Source: Pseudomonas akapageensis
Lineage (GTDB): Bacteria > Pseudomonadota > Gammaproteobacteria > Pseudomonadales > Pseudomonadaceae
DNA: 64,000 nt
Assembly (NCBI RefSeq): GCF_011355085.1
Contig: NZ_VXCP01000041.1
Coordinates: forward strand, 1 to 64,000
Direction of reading: 5' to 3'
The position numbers were made by a program, and so were the translations under genes. Shown in pieces: positions 53,515 to 62,703 of the stretch (the first letter of the stretch is position 1; each line of letters starts with the position of its first letter). A model generated the notes under the pieces. It was not told where the DNA came from, did no database searches, and saw nothing but the letters and a program-made list of their open reading frames with translations.

Positions 53515-55317
53515 TCACCACGGAGTGGGCTCCAGCGGTCCGACGCCCAGACCTTCGCCATAGCGAATGAACGGCAAATGCCAGAAGTCGTTGGGGACGA
53601 CGGCGTCGCCAGGCATGACGTTTTCCGGAAAGATGAACTCAAAGACCGGCGCCAGGTACTGCCCTGGAATCAGATCGTTGGCCACTCTGCCCTGTTTATC
53701 GGCAGTATCAAGGCAGCTGTCCACGTTATCCGGATTGCACATTGAACGCGCAACAACACGCATGGTACGGGTTGGCTGGCTGAGAAGCCCGGTGGGGGCT
53801 TTGGTTGCCCGCAGTCTGGCACGTTGCGGCTGAGCGCCGGTGAACTGTGTCGTAATGCCACCGCTGAAGCCCAAACAGCCCGCCGAGAGAGTCACTACAG
53901 GGTTGCACTCGCCAGTCATTTCATAAGGTGTCACCCAGCGGTTGTGTTGCGCGCCAGTCGCAGGATTGACGTCCACCATGTAGATGTCGACTGGTGTCTG
54001 CACGTCGGTCGTGGATGCCTCGAGGAATATCCGATCCTGAGTCTCCTGGAGCGCGCCATTTACGGCGTTTGGCGCGGGGTCGGCAGTGCCGACGCCGAAC
54101 TCACCGATAGACAGATAGCTCGGTTTCGTGCCGGGCTGGGTGTAGATCCCGACGTTGGCCTCGATCGTGTGCGCCGAAATGAAGTCCGGACCGCCGTTAT
54201 TCGATTTGACCAGCGTGCCGGAATAAGTGATGAAGTCGCCGACTTCGAACGGCGCCTGTTGTTTCGCATCGGGTTCTGTCGGCGTAGCCAGGCTGGGATC
54301 CTTCATAACGTACTGGCTGCAATAAACCTGGTTTGCGAGTGGTGGGGTAAGCTCCCCGGAGTTTGGCGTGGGCACACCAGCCTGGGCGAAGTTCCGGCAG
54401 TTGTTGGTGGTGGTCGCGGTCACGACTTTTGGCCGATTTTTCTCCGGGCATAAGTCGTCGCCAGCCGCCGAGCGAGGCACGCACATCGGGTAGCCCGTGG
54501 CGGCGTGAATCGTCGGGTTGGCGTCATCGACGGAGAAGCGGGCATCCGGGCTTTGCGGGCGACCAAAGCGCCCGAGCGGGTCGTTGATCTGGATGATCGT
54601 CGGCGGTTGTTGGTCGCCGCTGTCAATCTCGATGTTGCCTTTGTCGTAGTCGATCCGGCTGATATAGCCGTGGCCTGAGTTGGCCGACTGCTGGGAGACA
54701 AAGATCAGCCCGGCGACTCTATCGAGTTCGGTGCTGGGTGGTGGTTTGCGCAGGACAGTATTGCCAACCACATGAATCTCGTACGATGGATACGGCGCAG
54801 GAGATTTGTTGAGGACAAGGCCAAGCGGCGACTGCTTTCCGCCATTGACGAAATCGGCCCAGGTCAGGGTGTTGGCCGGCATCTGAATAATGGTGTTGCA
54901 AGGAACTTTTATCGTTACGCCATTGACCTGGACCGTGCCGCCATATCTGTTAGGGTCGGTGGTATTAGGGCAGCCCGCATGGGCAGCGTCCACGGCCACG
55001 GTCATGTCTTGAATAAATCCAGTAACGTCGAAGCCGTGAATGGATTTGGCGTCAGTGAACACCGGATCGGGAAGTGTGGGCACTGGATTCGCCACTGTTA
55101 CGCCCTTTGTGGGCGGTTTGGCGGTCCCACCACCACCGCCGCCGCCACCACCCCCGCCGCCCCCAGGCGCACCTTTGGCGGCATATGCAGCGCCTCCTCC
55201 CAGGAGCAGTACGAGGGCGACTGCACTGGCAATCAGGGCGGGACGACTGATGATGTTGTTGAATCGCTTTTGAAATGGCGGTGAGGCCAGGTTTTTTGTT
55301 CTTGCGAGCAAGCTCAT
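53515..55317 (-). CDS. Large exported protein with poly-glycine tract, unknown function
   Basis: 600 residues from ATG 55317 (GGAG 7 bases upstream; a frame from 55380 adds 21). A basic N-region and hydrophobic helix (27-44) end in AYA-A (about 47), a signal-peptidase site. Then thirteen consecutive glycines (52-64), a Pro/Thr linker and a 530-residue mature domain with eleven or so cysteines, in pairs (for example AHAGCPN and KVPCN; NNCRNF and VYCSQY; GECNPV and AGCLGF; SMCNP and SCLD). An FxVGDFITYSGTLVK stretch looks OB-fold-like. I recognise no family. It is probably secreted or cell-surface bound, with disulfides. Confidence 0.8.
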   Translation of the reverse strand: MSLLARTKNLASPPFQKRFNNIISRPALIASAVALVLLLGGGAAYAAKGAPGGGGGGGGGGGGGTAKPPTKGVTVANPVPTLPDPVFTDAKSIHGFDVTGFIQDMTVAVDAAHAGCPNTTDPNRYGGTVQVNGVTIKVPCNTIIQMPANTLTWADFVNGGKQSPLGLVLNKSPAPYPSYEIHVVGNTVLRKPPPSTELDRVAGLIFVSQQSANSGHGYISRIDYDKGNIEIDSGDQQPPTIIQINDPLGRFGRPQSPDARFSVDDANPTIHAATGYPMCVPRSAAGDDLCPEKNRPKVVTATTTNNCRNFAQAGVPTPNSGELTPPLANQVYCSQYVMKDPSLATPTEPDAKQQAPFEVGDFITYSGTLVKSNNGGPDFISAHTIEANVGIYTQPGTKPSYLSIGEFGVGTADPAPNAVNGALQETQDRIFLEASTTDVQTPVDIYMVDVNPATGAQHNRWVTPYEMTGECNPVVTLSAGCLGFSGGITTQFTGAQPQRARLRATKAPTGLLSQPTRTMRVVARSMCNPDNVDSCLDTADKQGRVANDLIPGQYLAPVFEFIFPENVMPGDAVVPNDFWHLPFIRYGEGLGVGPLEPTPW

Positions 55318-55814
55318 GGTGCTCTCCGGAATTTTGTTTGGATAATTGCCGGTCATCGACTCGCTTTTCCGGTGATGCACTAAGTCCTGCGCAAAAAATA
55401 CAAAGCGGAGCGAGCGTCGTATTGGGGGCTCTATCGCGTTGTGCTGGCCGGTTAGGACACAATCACGAGAGATGATTCCCTGAGCCTGGAACGTGCCAAG
55501 CGGCTTTCGTGCCAGGTTTCAAAGATGGTCACAAATTGAAATAAATTGCCTGTTGCAGGGATGTTTGGTCGCGCTTCAGATGAAAGCTTTGCGCTAATGG
55601 TTCCCAAATCTGGGGGGGCCATCACCGAACTCGGGGGAATGCAGGGGGATTAAAAAATTGCAGGTCAGGTGAGGCGTATAACCTTGTTCCCACGCTCTGC
55701 GTGGGAATGCAGTGTCAGGCGCTCCAGCATCGACTTGTGCGATCGCGACGCCGAGCGTCGCTGGAGGCATTCCCACGCGGAGCGTGGGAACGAGGGGAGG
55801 GTTAAAGCGGTCGC
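55318..55814. other. Upstream region of the exported protein gene
   Basis: About 500 bases without a gene. It should hold the promoter of the exported-protein gene (55318-55600) and, at 55684-55794, the second long inverted repeat. Confidence 0.6.
55684..55794. repeat. Long inverted-repeat element, copy 2
   Basis: Ends TTGTTCCCACGCTCTGCGTG with GGAATGCA and GCATTCCCACGCGGAGCGTG with GGAACGAG, inverted to each other. The middle contains another arm pair (GCGCTCCAGC...GCTGGAGGC). Same ends as the element at 45831-45929 but a different interior. Confidence 0.8.
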
Positions 55815-56687
55815 CTACCGCAAAAATGCCAACCTGTATTCCCCAGGCGTCGCCCCCACCACCTGGCGAAATCTATTGGTGAAATGACTGGCACTGGCAA
55901 ACCCGCAAGCCAATGCAATCTCACCCAACGGCAAGCAGCCCCCGCGCAACAACTCCCGCGCTCGCCCCAAACGGCGGGCCAGCAGGTATTGGTGTGGTGG
56001 CAAGCCAAAGCTTTCCCGGAACATCCGCGCAAAGTGGTACTCGGAAAGGCTGCACAGCCCCGCCAACTGCCCCAGGCTCAGCGGATCTGCCAGGTGCGTG
56101 TCGATGTAGTCGGCCAACTGCCGGCGCTGATGCGCGGCCAATCCGCCCTTGAGCTTGAGCCCCGAGCGAACGCCGACCTGGCTGAGCAAGGCATGGCTGA
56201 GCATTTCGTGGGCCAGGCTGCTGGTCAGCAGGCGCTCGCCGGGTTCGTCCCAGTTCATGGCGATCAGCTGGCGAAAGCGCCGGGCCTGTACTGGGTCGTC
56301 GAGGAAAGTGCTTTCACGCAATTGCAATTCGCGGGGTTCGCGGTCCAGCAGGCTGATGCAGCCGAGGGCGAACTGTTCCTGAGTGAAATACAGGTGGGCC
56401 AGGCGGATCTTGCCGTTGATCACCCAGGCCGATTCATGCCCGGCCGGCAGGACGCACAACTTGTCCGGAGCGCCTTTGGTGCCGGGTTGCTCGCGACGGA
56501 ACGTCTCGGTGCCGCCGGCGATATAGCACGATAGGGTATGGTGGCTTGGTCCGTGATAGTCCCGGGCGTCGTGATGGTTGTTCCACAGGGCTGCGACCAT
56601 GCCATCGCCCAGCTCGGCGCTGTGCTCAAGGCGAGCATTGGGCGAGCTGTTCAGTGCTTGAAAAACTTGTAGGTGGTCCAGGGTCAT
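55815..56687 (-). CDS. AraC-family transcriptional regulator
   Basis: 290 residues: an N-terminal cupin-like sensor region (about 20-150; LSCYIAGGTETFRREQPGTK) and a C-terminal double helix-turn-helix (about 185-285; DPLSLGQLAGLCSLSEYHFA, RMFRESFGLPPHQYLLARRL, LGEIALACGFASASHFTNRF). GAGGAA precedes ATG 56687. It is divergent from an EamA transporter with 132 bases between, the usual arrangement for a regulator and its target exporter. Confidence 0.93.
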   Translation of the reverse strand: MTLDHLQVFQALNSSPNARLEHSAELGDGMVAALWNNHHDARDYHGPSHHTLSCYIAGGTETFRREQPGTKGAPDKLCVLPAGHESAWVINGKIRLAHLYFTQEQFALGCISLLDREPRELQLRESTFLDDPVQARRFRQLIAMNWDEPGERLLTSSLAHEMLSHALLSQVGVRSGLKLKGGLAAHQRRQLADYIDTHLADPLSLGQLAGLCSLSEYHFARMFRESFGLPPHQYLLARRLGRARELLRGGCLPLGEIALACGFASASHFTNRFRQVVGATPGEYRLAFLR

Positions 56688-56819
56688 GGTCGTTTCCTCA
56701 AGGCCTATCCTACTCTGCCGGCCTGACGCTGCCAGCGTTGCGCGCTAAAAAGCGCAAGATTATGCAAGCGGCGACGCAGCTGCGCCTTGAAACTGAAGGC
56801 TCTGCCGAGGAGCCCGATC

Positions 56820-57734
56820 ATGAACCTTTCGCTTTATCTGTTGACTGTACTGATCTGGGGCACCACCTGGATCGCCCTGAAACTGCAACTGGGCGTGGTC
56901 GCCATTCCCGTGTCGATCGTCTATCGCTTCGGCCTTGCTGCACTGGTGCTGTTCGGCATCCTGCTGATCAGCCGTCGCTTGCAGAAGATGGGCCGGCGTG
57001 GGCATCTGATCTGCCTGGCGCAGGGCTTGTGCCTGTTCTGCGTCAACTTCATGTGTTTCCTGACGGCCAGCCAATGGATCCCCAGCGGTTTGATCGCGGT
57101 AGTGTTTTCCACGGCGACCCTGTGGAACGCGCTCAATGCCCGGGTGTTCTTCGGACAGAAGATCGCGGCCAACGTCCTGGGTGGTGGGGCCTTGGGGCTG
57201 CTCGGGCTGGGGTTATTGTTCTGGCCTGAACTGTCCGGCCACGCGGCCAGTCGCGAGACGGTGATAGGCCTGGCGCTGGCCTTGCTCGGCACCCTGTGCT
57301 TCTCCGCCGGCAACATGCTCTCGAGCCTGCAACAGAAAGCGGGCCTCAAGCCATTGACCACCAATGCCTGGGGCATGCTCTACGGGGCATCGATGCTCGC
57401 GCTGTATTGCCTGTTCAGCGGCATTCCTTTCGCGATGGAGTGGAATGCGCGCTACATCGGCTCGCTGCTGTACCTGGTGATTCCGGGATCGGTGATCGGG
57501 TTTACCGCCTACCTGACCCTGGTCGGACGCATGGGGCCGGAGCGGGCGGCCTATTGCACGGTGCTGTTCCCGTTGGTGGCGCTGAACGTGTCGGCCTATG
57601 CCGAGGGCTACCAGTGGACGGCACCGGCCCTGTTCGGGCTGGTGCTGGTGATGCTGGGCAATGTGCTGGTGTTTCGCAAAGCCAAGGCCACCAAGCCATT
57701 GCCGGCAATGCCCAACGCGTTGAAAACCCGCTAG
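56820..57734 (+). CDS. EamA/DMT-family transporter
   Basis: 304 residues with ten hydrophobic segments in two EamA repeats (about 1-135 and 150-290), beginning LYLLTVLIWGTTWIALKLQL. These inner-membrane carriers export amino acids, drugs or metabolites. Start at ATG 56820 with GAGGAGC upstream. Likely regulated by the divergent AraC protein; substrate unknown. Confidence 0.9.
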   Translation: MNLSLYLLTVLIWGTTWIALKLQLGVVAIPVSIVYRFGLAALVLFGILLISRRLQKMGRRGHLICLAQGLCLFCVNFMCFLTASQWIPSGLIAVVFSTATLWNALNARVFFGQKIAANVLGGGALGLLGLGLLFWPELSGHAASRETVIGLALALLGTLCFSAGNMLSSLQQKAGLKPLTTNAWGMLYGASMLALYCLFSGIPFAMEWNARYIGSLLYLVIPGSVIGFTAYLTLVGRMGPERAAYCTVLFPLVALNVSAYAEGYQWTAPALFGLVLVMLGNVLVFRKAKATKPLPAMPNALKTR

Positions 57735-57814
57735 GCAAAGTTCGACTACACTCCTGGCGGCGGCAGTCATGGGGAGCGGCTAAGCGATGATTGCCCTCCT
57801 CATGAGGTCTGACG

Positions 57815-59323
57815 ATGGGCAGCAATTCACTGTTCGAGCGGGCGCTTTCGCCCCGTGAAACACTGGTCTTTTTTGCAGTCGCAGCTTTTCTCTTCGTCTA
57901 TCCGCTGTTCCTGGCGGATAACTTCTATATCGATGACAGTTGGCGTTCGCAGCTGGCCGGCACTCACTGGAAAGAAGAGGGCCGCTTGTTCGTCGAGTGT
58001 TTCTATGGAGTGCTGACGTTCACCGCGGCGGCTCCCAATATTTTTCCGCTGCCGCTGATCATTGCGACCCTCGCCATGGCATTGGCGCTGAGGCGACTGG
58101 CACAGCATTATTTCAAGACGCCCAATTTCAGCGCGTGCCTGGTGGTCTTGCCGTTGTGGTACAGCCCCTACTTCCTGCAGAACCTGTCGTATCAATACGA
58201 CGGGCCGACCATGACCCTGAGCCTGGTCGCCGTCATTTACGCCATCACATTCAACTCACGTCACGCAGTATTGAATGTCCTGTTGCCCGGTGCGCTGATT
58301 GCCCTCGCGCTGGGGTTTTATCAACTGAGCCTGAATGTGTTCATCGGTTTGTGCTGCATCGAGGTGGTCCGGCAAGTGGCCGGGGGCGCGCCGTTCAAGG
58401 TCGTGCGCTGGACAGTTGGGCACAAGGCGATGCAGTTGCTCGCGGGCCTGGTGATCTATTACCTGACGGCTTACCCGTTCATGGCCGAAATGCGCCAGGG
58501 ATTGCTGGGGTTGAACCCGCAAATAGTGGGAGACCTGGCAGCGCGGCAGACTCTGGTCATGGAGCGTCTCGGGTTGTTGTTCAACGATGGCAATCGCTGG
58601 TTCTACATGGCATTGGCCGTCGGCGCGGGCATCGCCTGGCTGTGGGCAGGCATGCGGGCCGCTGCCAGTGGCCAGGGCCTTGCACAAAAGGTGGGCCTGA
58701 TTTTGCTTTACGGGCTCTCGTTGCCCCTGTTGCTGCTTTGCGTTTCCGGCGCTGCGTTATTGTTCAAGGTTTTCAACGATGGTGCCAGAACCTTGATGGG
58801 GCTCTCGGCACTCTTGGTGGCGATGTTCTACCTGAACCACTGGCTGCTGGAAAAGATCCACCCGCGATGCTGCCTGCTGCTGTTGGTGCCGGTGTTGAGC
58901 ATGCTGTCGTTTTCCTACGCTTACGGGCGAGTCATGAGCGTGCAGAAAGAGCTCACCAACTCGGTCATGCAGCAGCTGAGTTACGACATCGCCTCACGCC
59001 AGGAACTGCGCGAAGCCCAAAAGCTTTACATGGTATCGATTGGAGTGAGCGGCAACTGGCTGCCGGCGGCGAGCGGCTCCACCCGGCTGATGCCTGCGCT
59101 CAAGTATGTGTTGAACATCAATTACTTCGTACTGGCGGAAATGTTGCCCAGGGTCGGGCTGGTCAATGTGTCGGGAGACAAACCACCGCTGACGGCACGC
59201 AGTTTTGCCGAAGGTAGCTTCGTACCGCTGGTGGAGAACAAGTTCTATCGGCTCTATGCCCTCGATGGTAATGGCTACATCGTCATGAAGCATGTGGACG
59301 ATGCCGAGGTGCTCCGATGGTAA
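57815..59323 (+). CDS. GtrII/GtrC-like membrane glycosyltransferase
   Basis: 502 residues, about ten membrane segments and the Glucos_trans_II family pattern (DNFYIDDSWRSQLAGTHWKE near 35-54, PLWYSPYFLQNLSYQYDGPT near 113-132). Such proteins move a sugar from undecaprenyl phosphate to O-antigen or another surface glycan in the periplasm; the DD in YIDDSW is the likely catalytic site. The soluble C-terminal part (about 385-500) is periplasmic. Head of a three-gene operon with gtrA and gtrB types. Confidence 0.88.
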   Translation: MGSNSLFERALSPRETLVFFAVAAFLFVYPLFLADNFYIDDSWRSQLAGTHWKEEGRLFVECFYGVLTFTAAAPNIFPLPLIIATLAMALALRRLAQHYFKTPNFSACLVVLPLWYSPYFLQNLSYQYDGPTMTLSLVAVIYAITFNSRHAVLNVLLPGALIALALGFYQLSLNVFIGLCCIEVVRQVAGGAPFKVVRWTVGHKAMQLLAGLVIYYLTAYPFMAEMRQGLLGLNPQIVGDLAARQTLVMERLGLLFNDGNRWFYMALAVGAGIAWLWAGMRAAASGQGLAQKVGLILLYGLSLPLLLLCVSGAALLFKVFNDGARTLMGLSALLVAMFYLNHWLLEKIHPRCCLLLLVPVLSMLSFSYAYGRVMSVQKELTNSVMQQLSYDIASRQELREAQKLYMVSIGVSGNWLPAASGSTRLMPALKYVLNINYFVLAEMLPRVGLVNVSGDKPPLTARSFAEGSFVPLVENKFYRLYALDGNGYIVMKHVDDAEVLRW

Positions 59324-59361
59324 CAGGGAGCGGCATCAGGACATCTCGGGAGATCTCATCG

Positions 59362-59721
59362 ATGTTCAGGCAATTTCGCCGGTATGTCGCCATCGGCCTG
59401 TTCAATACGGGTCTGCATTGGATGGTTTTCCTGCTGTTGTGCTTGCACTTCCAGATGGCCCAGGCACCGAGCAACTTGCTGGCATTTTGCGTGGCCGTCA
59501 GCTTTTCTTTCTTTGCCAACGCCCGCATCAACTTCCGGGTTCGCCCCTCGGGTTGGCGCTATGTATTGTTCACTGGTTTTTTGGGGTCGGTCAGCCTGCT
59601 GATCGGGAATGTGGCCGACCATTTGACGCTGCCACCCATGTTGACACTGGTGCTGTTCTCTTCCTTCAGCCTGGCGGTCGGCTTTTTCTTTTCCAAGTTC
59701 GTGGTGTTCAGGAGCGCATGA
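59362..59721 (+). CDS. GtrA-family flippase-like protein
   Basis: 119 residues, four membrane segments (about 8-28, 36-55, 68-88, 94-113) with the family FANARINFRV motif. ATG 59362 (GGGAG 9 bases upstream) gives the usual GtrA start; ATG 59317 overlaps the previous stop and would add 15 residues. Proposed to translocate the lipid-linked sugar made by the next gene product. Confidence 0.88.
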   Translation: MFRQFRRYVAIGLFNTGLHWMVFLLLCLHFQMAQAPSNLLAFCVAVSFSFFANARINFRVRPSGWRYVLFTGFLGSVSLLIGNVADHLTLPPMLTLVLFSSFSLAVGFFFSKFVVFRSA

Positions 59722-59724
59722 ACC

Positions 59725-60732
59725 GTGAAAATTTCGCTGATCGTCCCGGTGTTCAATGAAGAACAGACCATCGAAGTATTCTACCGGACCGTGCGCAACG
59801 AGCCCTCGCTATCGGAATTTACCGTCGAGATAGTCTTCGTCAACGACGGCAGCAGCGACCGCACGGAAACCCTCATCAACAGCCTGGCCGAGGTCGATGA
59901 TGAAGTACTCGTCATCACCTTTTCCCGTAACTTCGGCAAGGAGTCGGCCTTGTTCGCCGGTCTGGAACATGCCACCGGCGAGGCGGTGATTCCCATCGAC
60001 GTTGACCTGCAGGATCCTATCAATGTGATTGCCCTGTTGATCGAAAGGTGGCAAGCAGGCGCGGAGGTCGTCCTGGCCAAGCGCCGTAACCGCACCAGCG
60101 ACAGCTACCTCAAACGCCACTCGGCGGCGATTTTCTATCACCTGCACAACCGCATTGCCTTTACCAAGATCGAGGAAAACGTCGGGGACTTTCGGCTTAT
60201 GGACCGCAAGGTCGTGGATGCGATTCTGCAGATGCCGGAACACCAGTTGTTCATGAAAGGGGTGCTTTCCTGGGTGGGGTTCGACACCGTCATCGTCGAA
60301 TACGACCGTGCCCCGCGCGTGGCCGGCGTCAGCAAGTTCAACGGCTGGAAACTCTGGAACCTGGCGCTGGAAGGCATTACCTCATTCAGCACCGTGCCCT
60401 TGCGCTTGTGGACCTACATCGGCGGCGCCGTTTCGTTGTTCGCTTTGAGTTATGCGGTCTACATGGTGCTGAAGAAAATATTCCTGGGTAATGATGTGCC
60501 CGGGTATCCGTCGCTGATGACGGCCATTCTGTTTCTGGGTGGGGTGCAGTTGATCGGCATAGGCGTACTGGGGGAATACATCGGGCGGATCTATCTGGAG
60601 ACCAAGCATCGGCCCAGGTATGTGTTGAAGCATGTGGTGGGGCACAAGCGGCTAAGTGTCTTGTTGTCCGGGTCGGACCCGTCCCGGACAACAAATCCGG
60701 CGAGCGTTAGCCCTTCCACACCTGCGGATTGA
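59725..60732 (+). CDS. GtrB-like bactoprenol glycosyltransferase
   Basis: 335 residues, GT2 fold with NDGSSDRT (40-47), DVDLQDP (92-98) and two C-terminal membrane segments (about 232-255 and 267-290); the tail is basic. It transfers glucose (or another hexose) from UDP-sugar to undecaprenyl phosphate. GTG start 3 bases after gtrA. The last 24 codons hold a 12-bp inverted repeat and the 3' end overlaps the convergent dehydrogenase gene by 26 bases, so the C-terminus may be a recent extension. Confidence 0.92.
   Translation: MKISLIVPVFNEEQTIEVFYRTVRNEPSLSEFTVEIVFVNDGSSDRTETLINSLAEVDDEVLVITFSRNFGKESALFAGLEHATGEAVIPIDVDLQDPINVIALLIERWQAGAEVVLAKRRNRTSDSYLKRHSAAIFYHLHNRIAFTKIEENVGDFRLMDRKVVDAILQMPEHQLFMKGVLSWVGFDTVIVEYDRAPRVAGVSKFNGWKLWNLALEGITSFSTVPLRLWTYIGGAVSLFALSYAVYMVLKKIFLGNDVPGYPSLMTAILFLGGVQLIGIGVLGEYIGRIYLETKHRPRYVLKHVVGHKRLSVLLSGSDPSRTTNPASVSPSTPAD
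60661..60694. repeat. Perfect 12-bp inverted repeat at a convergent gene junction
   Basis: TTGTTGTCCGGG (60661-60672) and CCCGGACAACAA (60683-60694) with a 10-base loop. It lies inside the end of the gtrB-like gene and 13 bases beyond the stop of the minus-strand dehydrogenase gene. No T-tract on either side. Confidence 0.85.
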
Positions 60733-61681
60733 CCAGATCCCGCGGTCGCTCGCCCAGCAGCGCACTGCGCAGGTTGTCCACAGCGCGGTTGGACATGGCA
60801 TCGCGGGTTTCCGAGGTAGCCGAACCGATGTGCGGCAGGGTCACCGCATTCTTGAGTTGGAACAGCGGCGACTCGGCCAGGGGCTCCTTCTCATACACAT
60901 CCAGGCCGGCACCGCGAATGGTGCCTTGCTGCAATGCCTGGATCAGCGCCGGTTCATCGACCACCGGCCCGCGAGAGATATTGATCAGGTAGGCGCTGGG
61001 TTTCATCAGCGCCAGTTCGCGGTGGCTGATCATGTGTTTGGTCTTTTCGCTGAGCGGCACCACCAGGCAAACAAAATCCGCTTCGGCCAGCAGTTGCTCG
61101 AGGCTGCGGTATTGCGCGCCAAGCTCCTGTTCCAGGGCGGTCTTGCGGCTGTTGCCGCTGTAGATGATCGGCATGTTGAAGCCCAGGCGACCGCGGCGGG
61201 CGATGGCGGCGCCGATGTTGCCCATGCCGACGATGCCCAGAGTCTTGCCGAACACATCGCTGCCGAACTCCGCCGGCGACACGGTGGCCTTCCACTGGCC
61301 GGCCTTGGTCCAGGCATCCAGTTCGGCGACGCGGCGGGCGCTGGCCATGATCAGTGAAAAGCCCAGGTCGGCGGTGCTTTCGGTCAGCACGTCCGGGGTG
61401 TTGGTCAGCATGATGCCGCGTTCGTTGAAGTAACCCAGGTCGTAATTGTCGTAACCGACCGAGACACTGGAGACCACCTGCAACTGGCTGGCGTTCTCCA
61501 GTTGCGCGCGACCAAGCTTGCGACCGACGCCGATCAAACCGTGAGCCTGGGGCAGGGCTTCGTTGAACTGGGCCGCGATATCGCCCTGTTTCGGGTTCGG
61601 CACAATCACATCGAAATCTTGCTGCAGGCGCTCGATCATGGGGGCAGTGATGCGGCTGAAGGCAAGTACAGTCTTTTTCAT
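60707..61681 (-). CDS. 2-hydroxyacid dehydrogenase, 2-ketogluconate/glyoxylate reductase type
   Basis: 324 residues, D-isomer-specific NAD(P)H dehydrogenase. Rossmann motif GIVGMGNIGAAIARR (about 148-162), catalytic Arg in NISRGPVVDE, Glu in DVYEKEP and His in LPHIGSAT. Closest in pattern to GhrB/TkrA, which reduce 2-ketogluconate, glyoxylate or hydroxypyruvate. ATG 61681 (MKKTVLAFSR) is chosen over an ATG-like start 39 bases upstream. Confidence 0.92.
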   Translation of the reverse strand: MKKTVLAFSRITAPMIERLQQDFDVIVPNPKQGDIAAQFNEALPQAHGLIGVGRKLGRAQLENASQLQVVSSVSVGYDNYDLGYFNERGIMLTNTPDVLTESTADLGFSLIMASARRVAELDAWTKAGQWKATVSPAEFGSDVFGKTLGIVGMGNIGAAIARRGRLGFNMPIIYSGNSRKTALEQELGAQYRSLEQLLAEADFVCLVVPLSEKTKHMISHRELALMKPSAYLINISRGPVVDEPALIQALQQGTIRGAGLDVYEKEPLAESPLFQLKNAVTLPHIGSATSETRDAMSNRAVDNLRSALLGERPRDLVNPQVWKG

Positions 61682-61755
61682 CAGGCGAACTCTCGGCGGG
61701 CGGTAAAGAATGGCTAGCAAGCTATCATTCTCTACCGTTCTTGTGCAGTCCGAAA

Positions 61756-62703
61756 TCAGTTGGCGATGAGCAACTGGTGCGTCTTGAGGTCCGCTTCGTG
61801 GGCGGCGAGGATTTCCGGCAGGGAGTTGCGCAGGTACTCGACCCAGGTCTTGATCTTGGCATCCAGGTACTGGCGCGATGGGTAGATGGCGTACAGGTTC
61901 AGTTCCTGCAGGCGGTACTGCGGCAGCACGCGCACCAGGGTCCCGTTGCGCAGCCCTTCGATGGCCGAGTAGATCGGCAACACACCGACGCCCATGCCGC
62001 TGCTGATGGCGGCGTTCATGGCATCGGCCGAGTTCACCTGGAACGGTGCGTGGGTGATGTTGACCAGTTCCTGGCCTTCAGGGCCGTCGAACAGCCATTT
62101 TTCCAGGGGAATGACCGGGCTGACCATGCGCAGGCAGGAGTGGTTGAGCAGTTCCTTGGGCTTCTGCGCGATACCGTGGGCTTTCACATAGTCGGGCGAG
62201 GCGCAGACGATGCTGTAGGTGATGCCCAGGCGTTGCGAGACGAAGCCCGAGTCCGGCAGTTCGCTGGCCAGCACGATGGACACGTCGTAACCCTCGTCGA
62301 GCAGGTCGGGCACGCGGTTGGCCATGGTCAGGTCGAAGGTGACGTCCGGATGGGTTTTGCGATAGCGGCTGATGGCATCGATCACGTAGTGCTGGCCGAC
62401 CCCGGTCATCGAATGCACTTTCAGTTGCCCGGCAGGGCGCGCATGGGCGTCGCTGGCTTCGGCTTCGGCTTCTTCGACGTAGGTCAGGATCTGTTCGCAG
62501 CGCAGCAGGTAGCGCTTGCCGGCTTCGGTCAGGGCAATCCGCCGGGTAGTGCGGTTGAGCAGGCGGGTTTGCAGATGGGCTTCAAGATTCGAGACCGCAC
62601 GCGAAACGTTGGCGGTCGTCGTATCCAGTTGCACGGCGGCGGCGGTGAAGCTGCCGACCTGGGCAACGCAACTGAAAGCACGCATGTTTTGCAGGGTGTC
62701 CAT
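61756..62703 (-). CDS. LysR-family transcriptional regulator
   Basis: 315 residues. N-terminal winged helix (MDTLQNMRAFSCVAQVGSFT, then DTTTANVSRAVSNLEAHLQT, residues 1-60) and periplasmic-binding-protein-like effector domain (about 90-300). Divergent from the TolC-family lipoprotein gene with 187 bases between, so it is the probable regulator of that efflux operon. Confidence 0.92.
   Translation of the reverse strand: MDTLQNMRAFSCVAQVGSFTAAAVQLDTTTANVSRAVSNLEAHLQTRLLNRTTRRIALTEAGKRYLLRCEQILTYVEEAEAEASDAHARPAGQLKVHSMTGVGQHYVIDAISRYRKTHPDVTFDLTMANRVPDLLDEGYDVSIVLASELPDSGFVSQRLGITYSIVCASPDYVKAHGIAQKPKELLNHSCLRMVSPVIPLEKWLFDGPEGQELVNITHAPFQVNSADAMNAAISSGMGVGVLPIYSAIEGLRNGTLVRVLPQYRLQELNLYAIYPSRQYLDAKIKTWVEYLRNSLPEILAAHEADLKTHQLLIAN

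Noticed and set aside
55127..55170. Glycine-codon run as a phase-variable on/off switch
   Set aside because: The repeat unit is in multiples of three bases, so slippage by whole codons would not shift the frame; only hinge length could vary.
57940..59217. 425-codon frame overlapping the GtrC-like gene on the same strand
   Set aside because: A shifted frame rich in Arg/Gly/Pro; the GtrC frame has membrane segments and a good start.
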